Shown: piece after piece, positions 1 to 6,125 of the stretch
Layout of the letters: the number at the start of each line of letters is the position of its first letter
How positions within the stretch are numbered: the stretch's first letter is position 1
Source of the DNA: Caldifarciminota bacterium
GTDB lineage: Bacteria; Hydrothermota; Hydrothermia; B15-G9
DNA length: 9,237 nucleotides
Reading direction: 5' to 3'
Assembly: GCA_027064565.1 (NCBI GenBank)
Contig: JAMOPK010000307.1
Coordinates: forward strand, 1 to 9,237
The notes under the pieces: generated by a model
What the model saw: only the letters and a program-made list of their open reading frames with translations
What the model was told of the DNA's origin: nothing
Database searches by the model: none
Program-made: the position numbers and the translations under genes

Positions 1-141
1 GATGGAGTAACGATGCCAGAGTTCGGTTCCCGCGACTATTCTGGCACAGGCCTCCACGTCACCGGGAAGCAACTGGGATATCTCAAATGCGCCCCCCTGA
101 CCGGTCTCAGAGGGGCGTGATTCCCTCAAGCGTCCATCCAT
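1..141 (-). CDS. Partial GNAT-like acetyltransferase, N-terminus only
   Basis: An open frame of 47 codons runs off the left edge on the minus strand. It starts at an ATG at 141 that overlaps the last 16 bases of the upstream 205-aa gene. An in-frame TTG at 129 is a possible alternative start, and neither start has a clear Shine-Dalgarno sequence. The first ~18 residues look non-conserved. From residue 19 the reading (FEISQLLPGDVEACARIVAG, then TELWHRYSI) resembles the first strand and helix of GNAT-family N-acetyltransferases, which have the pattern I-R-x-A-x-x-x-D-x-x-A-C-A-x-I. The acetyl-CoA-binding loop would lie outside the window, so substrate and function cannot be judged. The overlap and shared strand suggest co-transcription with the 205-aa gene. 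The family call rests on pattern resemblance over about 29 residues. Confidence 0.45.
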   Translation of the reverse strand, partial: MDGRLRESRPSETGQGGAFEISQLLPGDVEACARIVAGTELWHRYSI

Positions 142-743
142 TGGAGGGTTTTATCGCGCAGGCTGCGGTTCAAGAGTTCCGCATGTTCGACCGAAACGAC
201 ATATTGCTCAAGTTTGTCGAGTTCGAGCTCGCCCGACTCGGAAATGATAGCGAGGTTGATTTTGAAAAGCCCCCTGTCCAGATCAACGGTGTAGACGAGG
301 ACGGTCTGTTCGATGAGATATTCACGGATATCCTCGTCCTTCAGCGCTTCCTGAAGTCCACCGGCCGCAAAGATTCGCACGTGCACTATTAAGTCGGAGT
401 CAATGTCACTGTGAGCGAGCTTTTTCAACACTTCTATGAAAAGCTTTTTAGTTTCCTCGATAGGCGTTTCGCCGCCGAACATGAGCACGATGGCTTCCGG
501 ACGGAATTTCTCCAGTTCCTCCATCATCCTGTCCAGAGTCTCCTGTTCAGCAATGAGATGAATTGCCCTGCCACCGGTTTTGCTCACAAAAGTTGCCTCA
601 GCGGCAGCGCTGATGCTGTTGCAGATTATGTTCTTTGGGGAAATGACAGCCACCTCGACGTAGTCGCGGAGCACATACTCGCCCACATAGCGCCCTGTCA
701 GGGCCCTCAGATACACTTCTTCTCCAAAAGTCGTCTTTGCCAT
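126..743 (-). CDS. Hypothetical cytosolic protein, 205 aa
   Basis: I do not recognise this family. The ATG at 743 is preceded by a strong Shine-Dalgarno sequence (AAGGAGG with spacing of a few bases). The protein has no signal peptide or membrane segment and is acidic and soluble-looking. Predicted alternating elements suggest an alpha/beta fold: a strand VEVAVIS (29-35), a helix with a small-residue run SAAAEA (45-50), TGGRAIHLIAE (56-66), and a hydrophobic strand EAIVLMFGG (83-91) followed by a helix. A second half (118-170) has strands LIVHVRIFA and LFKINLAIISE. No catalytic motif is obvious. The gene is divergent from the enoyl reductase gene and is followed, with overlap, by a truncated GNAT-like frame. 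That the gene is real is well supported by its ribosome site and balanced composition; its function is unknown. Confidence 0.8.
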   Translation of the reverse strand: MAKTTFGEEVYLRALTGRYVGEYVLRDYVEVAVISPKNIICNSISAAAEATFVSKTGGRAIHLIAEQETLDRMMEELEKFRPEAIVLMFGGETPIEETKKLFIEVLKKLAHSDIDSDLIVHVRIFAAGGLQEALKDEDIREYLIEQTVLVYTVDLDRGLFKINLAIISESGELELDKLEQYVVSVEHAELLNRSLRDKTLQWMDA

Positions 744-782
744 CTCACTCCTCCTTTTTAATGATTATTGGGTCAGTTATTT

Positions 783-810
783 ACTATATTGCCCGTGAAT
801 TGATTGTTGA
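783..810 (-). promoter_or_regulatory. Candidate sigma-70-type promoter for the 205-aa gene
   Basis: Read on the minus strand, TCAACA (805-810, four of six matches to TTGACA) is followed after 16 bases by TATAGT (783-788, five of six matches to TATAAT). This would start transcription near 776 and leave a leader of about 30 nt containing the AAGGAGG site before the ATG at 743. It is a sequence match only. Confidence 0.4.
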
Positions 811-897
811 AATAGCTTCTCACAGGCCCGGGGAAATTAGCGGATGGGCGGTGCTCACACCGGGTTTTTACATCCTTTTATTTTGATTGCGCTGGAA

Positions 898-925
898 TTG
901 AACAGCAGTAATTTTGTGTTATAAT
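898..925 (+). promoter_or_regulatory. Strong extended -10 promoter of the enoyl reductase gene
   Basis: TTGAAC (898-903) and a perfect TATAAT (920-925) are separated by 16 bases, and TGT (917-919) supplies the TGn extension of an extended -10 element. The predicted start of transcription (about 931-933) falls directly at the ATG at 934. The mRNA should therefore be leaderless or nearly so. Confidence 0.65.
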
Positions 926-933
926 CTGGAGTT

Positions 934-1725
934 ATGAAAAAATGGGCATTGATACTTGGAGCATCCAGTGGATTTGGTGCCGCGACAGCCAGAGAGCTTG
1001 TTAAGAGGGGCTTGCACATCATAGGTGTCCACTTTGACAGGAAATCTGCCATGCCCGCAGTTGAAAAGCTTATCAATGAGCTCAGAGCAACGGGGCAGCA
1101 GGTGTTTTTCTTCAACGTAAACGCCGCTGATCCCGAAAAACGCAAATACGTTTGTGATGAGATTGAAAGGATTTTCGGTTCATCGGGCGATGGCAACACC
1201 ATTAAAGTTTTGATGCACTCTCTGGCATTTGGAACGCTGCGGCCTTTCATCTCGGATGATCCCGGCGAAGTGATAACTCCTCAACAAATGGACATGACCC
1301 TCGAAGTAATGGCACACACACTTGTCTATTGGACACAGGAAGTCGTCATGCGTGGGCTGATGAAAGAAGGTGGGCGCATTTTCGCGATGACAAGCTCAGG
1401 CAGTGAAAGGGTTATTCCTTACTATGGGGCAGTTTCGGCGGCGAAAGCAGCGTTAGAATCTCACGTCAGGCAGCTTGCGCTTGAACTTGCTCCACGCGGC
1501 ATAACCGTTAACGCCATTCGTGCCGGTGTCACCGATACACCTGCCCTCAGGAAGATACCCGGGCATCAAAAACTTGTGGAGGAAGTCTTAAAAAGGAATC
1601 CATCCGGGCGATTAACCCGGCCCGAGGACGTGGCGAAAGCCATCGCCACGCTTATTTCGGATGACCTTTACTGGATGACCGGTAATGTCATAAATGTTGA
1701 TGGAGGAGAAGACATTACCGGATAA
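934..1725 (+). CDS. FabL/FabI-like enoyl-ACP reductase (SDR family)
   Basis: This is a short-chain dehydrogenase/reductase of 263 aa, close to the usual 250-260 aa. The Rossmann nucleotide-binding motif GASSGFG is at residues 9-15. The catalytic pair is spaced as in enoyl-ACP reductases, Tyr164-x6-Lys171 (YGAVSAAK), rather than the YxxxK of ordinary SDRs, although Tyr163 directly precedes it. HSLAFGTLRP (95-104), TDTPALRKIPG (200-210), PSGRLTRPEDVA (223-234) and the terminal VINVDGGE (252-259) closely resemble FabL of Bacillus. The expected reaction is NAD(P)H-dependent reduction of trans-2-enoyl-ACP, the last step of each fatty-acid elongation cycle, in the cytosol. An in-frame TAA at 922-924 rules out any upstream start except a GTT. 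There is no proper Shine-Dalgarno site. The LVIVD protein gene follows after 32 bp. A different SDR substrate cannot be excluded, so no gene symbol is assigned. Confidence 0.85.
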   Translation: MKKWALILGASSGFGAATARELVKRGLHIIGVHFDRKSAMPAVEKLINELRATGQQVFFFNVNAADPEKRKYVCDEIERIFGSSGDGNTIKVLMHSLAFGTLRPFISDDPGEVITPQQMDMTLEVMAHTLVYWTQEVVMRGLMKEGGRIFAMTSSGSERVIPYYGAVSAAKAALESHVRQLALELAPRGITVNAIRAGVTDTPALRKIPGHQKLVEEVLKRNPSGRLTRPEDVAKAIATLISDDLYWMTGNVINVDGGEDITG

Positions 1726-1757
1726 ACCCGATGGCCCAACCCAAAAGGAGGATTGCC

Positions 1758-3893
1758 ATGAAAAAGTTGTTGTCAGTGGTCCTGGTGCTCGTGGTGGCAG
1801 GCACGGCCACAGCCCAGGTCTCAATGGATATCGTGGGACGCGCTGAATATGGCCCGGCCTACGTGACATATGTCGATGGGAACTATCTGTATGTCGGTGC
1901 CGGCGACGCACTTCTTGTTTTTGATGTAACACAGCCTGACACGATGGTATTTGTAAGCAGCACATACTTCAACTCACCGTTGGGCGGTCCTCACAGTTTC
2001 AGCAGGATAAACGACGAATACTTCATTGCCGCACTTTATGACTATGGTTATGGGATAGTGAATGTATCTGATCCTGCACATCCTCGCGTGGAAAATATCT
2101 ATCAGGTTGAGAACGGCAGGGCTCTCTGGGTTTATGTCTCCGGGAACTACGCTTATCTCGCCGATGCTCCTCGTGGTTTACTGATTATAGATGTCTCTGA
2201 CCCTCAAAACCCTTCAATAGTAGGCAGTTACAATCCTGAAGGCGATGCCCTTGTGGCTGGCGTATTTGTAGTTGATACCCTCGCTTATGTCGCTGCTGTT
2301 GACAGCGGTTTTCGGATCGTAAATGTGGCTGACCCCCATAATCCGGTGGAAGTTGGATCGATCGTTCTCTCCGATGAAGTTGTATCGCTTGTTGTGAGGG
2401 ATACACTCGCCTATCTGGCCAATGCGCACGATGGTCTCACCATTATCAATGTCGCGGATCCCACATCCCCGCAACTTGTCGGAAGCGTTGACACGGATGG
2501 ATACACGTGGGACGTCACCATGCTTAATGATACAATTGCGGTGCTTGCCGACTGGAGCAAAGGGATCAAGACCGTCAATGTTGCTGATGCCACAGCCCCG
2601 ACAATTCTCGGAAGCTACGACACTCCCGGCACGACATGGCGTGTTGCCGTGAAAGGGAACTACATCTACGGTGCCGATAAAAGGGGCGGTGTGCCTCTTT
2701 GCGAGATGGATTCCACTGGCGCATTGACCCTCATCAGCACATATACAACCGGCAACTGGATATGGGGAGTTGGAATCGGAAACAATGTGATTGCCACCGG
2801 AGGAAATACCGTTCCCACATCAATTTATGATGTTTCCGACCCATCCAATCCCACGAAAATTGCCACGTTAATGGAAAACTACCGTTTCGTGTGGGACATA
2901 AACATTTCGGACACATTGATGTTCCTCTCTGCCAATGCCGATGGAGTGCCCATTTACAACATCGCTGACCCCGCCAATCCCGTGCTCCTTGCCATCGCTG
3001 ATCCCACACGCGCTCAATACACTTTGAGGGACGGCAACATCCTCTATGTCGCAATAGGCACCCATGGAGTTTCCACGGTTGACATAAGTGATCCCACCAA
3101 TCCGGTGACGCTTTACACATTTGACACCGGCAGCAACGCTTTCCGATTGGAGCTCAAGGATACCCTGCTTTTCGTTGCCGACAAAAGCGATGGAATGGTG
3201 ATCCTGAATGTGGCCAATCCGGACTCCATCACCCTTGTCAGTATTTTGACCATGACGTCCGACGATGACGCCTACGGCATAGCAGTCCATGATACCTTCG
3301 CTTACATCGGCAACTGGGATGCCGGACTTTTCGTGGCAAGCATAGCCGACCCCGCCAATCCTTATGTCATAGGCTCGATACCTGCACAATACAGGGTCAG
3401 GGACACGAGGTATGCCGGCAGCGATTTAGTGGTCACTGCGGAGGAAGATAGCGGTGTCTGCGTCTATGACGTGAGCGATCCAACAAACATCCAGTTCGTC
3501 ACCAAGATGCTGTTGGGCGATTGGGCGTGGGAGATTAAGCCTATGGGCAATGGGCTTTACGCCGTCGCTGCCAGAGGTGCCGGCATTTACATCATCAGGA
3601 TTACTCCTGTGGACGTTGAGGAGGAGAATGCTCCATCGACAAGAGGCGTGCTCCTCACAAGCGCAGTTGCCAGAGGCAGGATAAACGTGAAGTTCTACTA
3701 TCCCGTTGAGCGTCCTGCTACGGCTCAGCTCTATTCCGTGGATGGAAGGCTTGTCAAATCCATCCCGTTCATGGCAGGCCCCAACACGCCTCAGCTCTCG
3801 ATCCCCGTTGCCGACATGGCATCAGGGATATACATTCTCAGGATTTCCATCGGAGATCGGGATATCACTCAGAAGATTTCGGTCGTGAGATAA
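1758..3893 (+). CDS. Secreted LVIVD-repeat beta-propeller protein with T9SS-like C-terminal tail, 711 aa
   Basis: The start is placed at the ATG at 1758, not the in-frame ATG at 1731, because 1758 has AAAAGGAGG just upstream and opens a normal signal peptide (MKKLLSVVLVLVVAGTATAQ, cleavage probably after Ala19). Residues ~40-620 contain about 14 copies of a ~43-residue LVIVD-type repeat. Each has a strand such as LAYVA, a G, a strand such as IVNV, and a turn such as (A/S)DPxNP. The anchor turns fall near residues 59, 105, 148, 192, 234, 277, 318, 361, 404, 445, 487, 531, 574 and 617. The LVIVD family forms beta-propellers. A linker (VEEENAPS, 619-626) leads to a ~75-residue C-terminal domain with YSVDGRLVKS (659-668), ASGIYILRI (688-696) and a final KISVVR. 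This resembles Por-secretion/T9SS type A sorting tails. An extracellular or surface location is likely; the ligand is unknown. It probably shares a transcript with the enoyl reductase, although their functions have no obvious link. Confidence 0.88.
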   Translation: MKKLLSVVLVLVVAGTATAQVSMDIVGRAEYGPAYVTYVDGNYLYVGAGDALLVFDVTQPDTMVFVSSTYFNSPLGGPHSFSRINDEYFIAALYDYGYGIVNVSDPAHPRVENIYQVENGRALWVYVSGNYAYLADAPRGLLIIDVSDPQNPSIVGSYNPEGDALVAGVFVVDTLAYVAAVDSGFRIVNVADPHNPVEVGSIVLSDEVVSLVVRDTLAYLANAHDGLTIINVADPTSPQLVGSVDTDGYTWDVTMLNDTIAVLADWSKGIKTVNVADATAPTILGSYDTPGTTWRVAVKGNYIYGADKRGGVPLCEMDSTGALTLISTYTTGNWIWGVGIGNNVIATGGNTVPTSIYDVSDPSNPTKIATLMENYRFVWDINISDTLMFLSANADGVPIYNIADPANPVLLAIADPTRAQYTLRDGNILYVAIGTHGVSTVDISDPTNPVTLYTFDTGSNAFRLELKDTLLFVADKSDGMVILNVANPDSITLVSILTMTSDDDAYGIAVHDTFAYIGNWDAGLFVASIADPANPYVIGSIPAQYRVRDTRYAGSDLVVTAEEDSGVCVYDVSDPTNIQFVTKMLLGDWAWEIKPMGNGLYAVAARGAGIYIIRITPVDVEEENAPSTRGVLLTSAVARGRINVKFYYPVERPATAQLYSVDGRLVKSIPFMAGPNTPQLSIPVADMASGIYILRISIGDRDITQKISVVR

Positions 3894-3898
3894 AATTC

Positions 3899-3930
3899 AG
3901 GGGCGGCTAACGCCGCCCCTTTTCCTTTTC
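3899..3930 (+). terminator. Rho-independent terminator after the LVIVD gene
   Basis: A perfect 9-bp G+C-rich stem (3899-3907 with 3912-3920) closes a TAAC loop and is followed by TTTTCCTTTT. It sits 5 bp past the stop codon at 3893. It also lies just beyond the end of the convergent lipoprotein gene. Read on the minus strand the stem is followed by GAATTTTATC, so weaker bidirectional use is possible. Confidence 0.9.
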
Positions 3931-3950
3931 GCCGTTCCTCCCTGACGCCC

Positions 3951-5039
3951 CTATCTTTCAAAAAGCCTCAGGCCGTGCACCTTCTGGAACCACGTCCTTA
4001 AGTAGAGCAGGCCCCTCGATGTATCCACATCTTCCACGAAAATGAGGCCGTAATAACCATCCTCGGTTTTGACCCCGTAATATGCGTTTTCCGCCACTTC
4101 CTCGTGCGTTATATAACCTGTTTGAGGCAGCAGGAAAGAAGCGGTATCCCGTTCGACCCATTTTATCCCGTTATCACGCCAGTTTGCGCCGGGAATTGTT
4201 ATCGAATCCATGCCCATCTGGGAATACGCCGGTGAAGCGATGTAAAACGGGGCTGAGGAGTAGTTCGTCCGCAGATTGGTGAAATAGAAATCGACAAAAT
4301 CGGAATTCACAGGATAAGTCATGGAAAACGTCTGTCCTTCACCGGTTATTCTGTCCCAGCCGTAGCCGGAGTTCCCTCCAAGATTGACTTCACTCAGACT
4401 CAGGGTTTGTGTTTCTACTGGCACGGTGGAGACCACATCGGAAGGTCGGCTCGATGAGCTGTCCCGGAACGCGAATATGCGATAGTAGCCGGTATGGAAC
4501 TCTGGATCATGCACAAAAGTCGTGTCATAAGCGTTCTGCATAGTTGCGATCAGCATCCAGACGGAGTCGCCTATCATCCTGTATTGCACAATGTAACCTT
4601 CTGCCGAATCGACACATGACCAAGTTATCCTGACCCAGAGTCCGTCGTTTTCCGAGGTAAGGGTGACATTGGCCGGTGGATCTATGCCGTAGTTGTTCTT
4701 CACGTAAACGGCAATGGTGTCGGAATATTCAGTCAAATGTTCCCCATGTGCCTCTGCCCTAATGGTGTGCCAGCCGTCGCTCTCCTGCTCCGTGTCCCAT
4801 GAGATCTCATAGGGCGGAGCGTCGGCATTCCCGATGATCCTGTCATCAACCGTAAAGGTAACGAACTGGACGTTATCGGTGCCCCTGACATCTGCTTTTA
4901 TGCGAACTGTGCCGAACACAGTGTCACCGTCTTCCGGAGAAGCGATGTTGACAAGCAACGTGTAGTTCACTGACGGGCCACAATAAATCAACAAGATGGC
5001 CGTTATAACCAGCAACATCAACGTCATTCTTTTTTTCAT
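3951..5039 (-). CDS. Exported Ig-like/FN3 protein, probable lipoprotein, 362 aa
   Basis: The start is placed at the ATG at 5039. A strong AGGAGGAG lies seven bases or so upstream, and the N-terminus becomes a signal sequence (KKR, then a hydrophobic stretch to LLIYC). Cys20 is the probable lipidation site, but Tyr at -1 departs from the usual Gly/Ala/Ser. Residues ~27-114 form a bacterial Ig-like domain (SPEDGDTVFG, VTFTVDD, PPYEISWDT, GWHTIRAEA). Residues ~119-207 form a fibronectin type III domain (PPANVTL, VRITWSC, GYIVQYR, YYRIFAF). Residues ~218-362 form a beta-rich module that reappears in the 262-aa lipoprotein of this window. No catalytic motif is seen, so an envelope structural or binding role is inferred. 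The gene follows the HAD phosphatase by 19 bp and is probably co-transcribed with it. Confidence 0.82.
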   Translation of the reverse strand: MKKRMTLMLLVITAILLIYCGPSVNYTLLVNIASPEDGDTVFGTVRIKADVRGTDNVQFVTFTVDDRIIGNADAPPYEISWDTEQESDGWHTIRAEAHGEHLTEYSDTIAVYVKNNYGIDPPANVTLTSENDGLWVRITWSCVDSAEGYIVQYRMIGDSVWMLIATMQNAYDTTFVHDPEFHTGYYRIFAFRDSSSSRPSDVVSTVPVETQTLSLSEVNLGGNSGYGWDRITGEGQTFSMTYPVNSDFVDFYFTNLRTNYSSAPFYIASPAYSQMGMDSITIPGANWRDNGIKWVERDTASFLLPQTGYITHEEVAENAYYGVKTEDGYYGLIFVEDVDTSRGLLYLRTWFQKVHGLRLFER

Positions 5040-5058
5040 CTCAACTCCTCCTGAAAAA

Positions 5059-5748
5059 TCAATTTTTAGCGAGCTCATTCAGGATTTGATGGAACCGTGA
5101 AATGTCGCTCAGGTCGGGCATTGCCGCATCTGCTCCGGCATCTAAAAGTTCATCCACCGAATACGGGCCTGTGGCGACCCCAAGCGCTTTGACTCCCGCC
5201 GCGTGTGCGGCGGAAATGTCGAGAGGGGTATCGCCGACGACAAGTAGAATCTCAGGATCAAATGAGGCCAATTCGAGGCCTCGCTGGACAGCCATCCTCA
5301 CGATTTCTTCTCTGGCCTCGGAATCCGAGCCGAATCCCCCGAACCTGAAGAAACGCCAGAGGTCACTGTGCGACAATTTTATCCTCGCCCCGTCTTTGAT
5401 GTTTCCGGTAGCGAGTCCTAACAGGATTTCGGGATCAGAATGGAGGTCTTCAAGCAACTCATAAACTCCGGGCAGCACCTGATAGCCGGGGGAGGTCGCC
5501 ACTTCCTCCTCAAGATAGCGTAGATAATGCTCAAGTATTTCGTTTATCTGCTCTTCCGACGGCTCGATTCCCAATTTCCTTACGAAGATTTCCCGGACGA
5601 TTGCAGGGTCAGTCTTACCGGCCGGCTTTATGCCCTTCATGGCTCCTTTCAATCCATAGAGCTTTTCAAATGTCCTTGTGAGAGCTCTGTTGCCAGCTCC
5701 ACCCGATAGGATAAGGGTTCCATCAACATCAAAAAGCAGGATTTTCAT
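5059..5748 (-). CDS. HAD-family hydrolase, phosphoglycolate phosphatase-like
   Basis: This is a 229-aa haloacid-dehalogenase-superfamily phosphatase of typical length. Motif I is DVDGT (7-11), with nucleophile Asp7 and acid/base Asp9. Motif II is the Thr in LATGN (Thr114). The likely motif III lysine is Lys124 in ARIKLSHSDLWRFF. Motif IV is GDTPLD (172-177), with Asp173 and Asp177 for magnesium. Residues ~15-90 form the helical C1 cap seen in phosphoglycolate phosphatases and beta-phosphoglucomutases. It should hydrolyse a small phosphorylated metabolite in the cytosol; the substrate cannot be told from sequence. The ATG at 5748 is the only usable start, because an in-frame TGA lies at 5776-5778 and no start codon falls between. 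There is no Shine-Dalgarno site, and a perfect -10 box ends 7 nt before the ATG. Confidence 0.88.
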   Translation of the reverse strand: MKILLFDVDGTLILSGGAGNRALTRTFEKLYGLKGAMKGIKPAGKTDPAIVREIFVRKLGIEPSEEQINEILEHYLRYLEEEVATSPGYQVLPGVYELLEDLHSDPEILLGLATGNIKDGARIKLSHSDLWRFFRFGGFGSDSEAREEIVRMAVQRGLELASFDPEILLVVGDTPLDISAAHAAGVKALGVATGPYSVDELLDAGADAAMPDLSDISRFHQILNELAKN

Positions 5749-5755
5749 GTCACGA

Positions 5756-5764
5756 ATTATATCA
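5756..5764 (-). promoter_or_regulatory. Extended -10 promoter element of the HAD gene
   Basis: On the minus strand TGA (5762-5764) precedes a perfect TATAAT (5756-5761), which is an extended -10 element. No good -35 hexamer is seen 16-18 bases upstream. Only 7 bases (TCGTGAC) separate the -10 from the ATG, so the transcript should start at or within a couple of bases of the start codon. Confidence 0.6.
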
Positions 5765-5834
5765 CATCCGCAGATTCAAAACTATCCCGCGAACCGGCTA
5801 ATTAAAAAAAAATCTTTAATGAAGCAAATTTGAA

Positions 5835-5860
5835 AAGGGGCCGGCGTTCGCCGACCCCTT
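5835..5860 (-). terminator. Rho-independent terminator of the three-gene envelope operon
   Basis: Read on the minus strand, an 11-bp stem with one internal U-G wobble closes a GAAC loop. It ends in CCCCTTTTCAAATTT. On the plus strand the wobble becomes a C-A mismatch, so the minus orientation is favoured. It lies 37 bp past the stop of the small secreted protein gene and before the HAD promoter region. Confidence 0.8.
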
Positions 5861-5897
5861 CTAAAAGGATGCGGAAATAGGGCATAGTGGTGTTGGG

Positions 5898-6125
5898 CTA
5901 TTTCTTTTTCCTCTTTTTTGAATGCTCCTGAATCAGGCGCATAAAATTGCGTTCCTGCTGCCTCGAGCGCAGATCGTTAACCCCATCCTTGTTTTTGTCC
6001 ACGAACGTGTCACGCCTTACCGTGACCCTGTGGGGAGCTGGCCTTACGTGTGTCGTATCTCTGGCCAGAAGCATCGTCGGGGATACCATGAAACCCATTA
6101 GCAGAACTGCAGTTTTCAGATTCAT
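5898..6125 (-). CDS. Small secreted protein with Ca-binding-type loop and basic tail, 75 aa
   Basis: The ATG at 6125 overlaps the TGA of the upstream gene (ATGA, four bases) and has GGGAGGTGGG a few bases upstream, which supports both the gene and its start. Residues 1-21 form a signal peptide (hydrophobic run AVLLMGFMVSPTMLLA, cleavage probably after Ala21). The mature protein is about 54 aa. It contains DKNKDGVND (43-51), which matches the DxNxDGxxD calcium loop of dockerin, thrombospondin type 3 and EF-hand proteins. It ends in SKKRKKK. A single loop without a clear helix pair makes a full EF-hand uncertain. Coupled translation with the FecR/W-rich protein suggests they work together in the envelope. 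I do not recognise a named family. Confidence 0.75.
   Translation of the reverse strand: MNLKTAVLLMGFMVSPTMLLARDTTHVRPAPHRVTVRRDTFVDKNKDGVNDLRSRQQERNFMRLIQEHSKKRKKK

Noticed and set aside
849..869. Hairpin CGGTG-CTCA-CACCG followed by GGTTTTT
   Set aside because: It looks like a weak terminator, but no plus-strand gene precedes it in the window and the stem is only 5 bp. It may be chance or the remnant of something further upstream.
1731..1757. Upstream ATG giving nine extra residues on the LVIVD protein
   Set aside because: The extra residues would put Lys/Arg-rich sequence before an otherwise standard signal peptide. The Shine-Dalgarno sequence lies inside this segment and points to the ATG at 1758.
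2868..3389. Minus-strand open frames within the LVIVD gene
   Set aside because: They are shadows of the repeat array. The plus-strand frame carries the family repeats and signal peptide.
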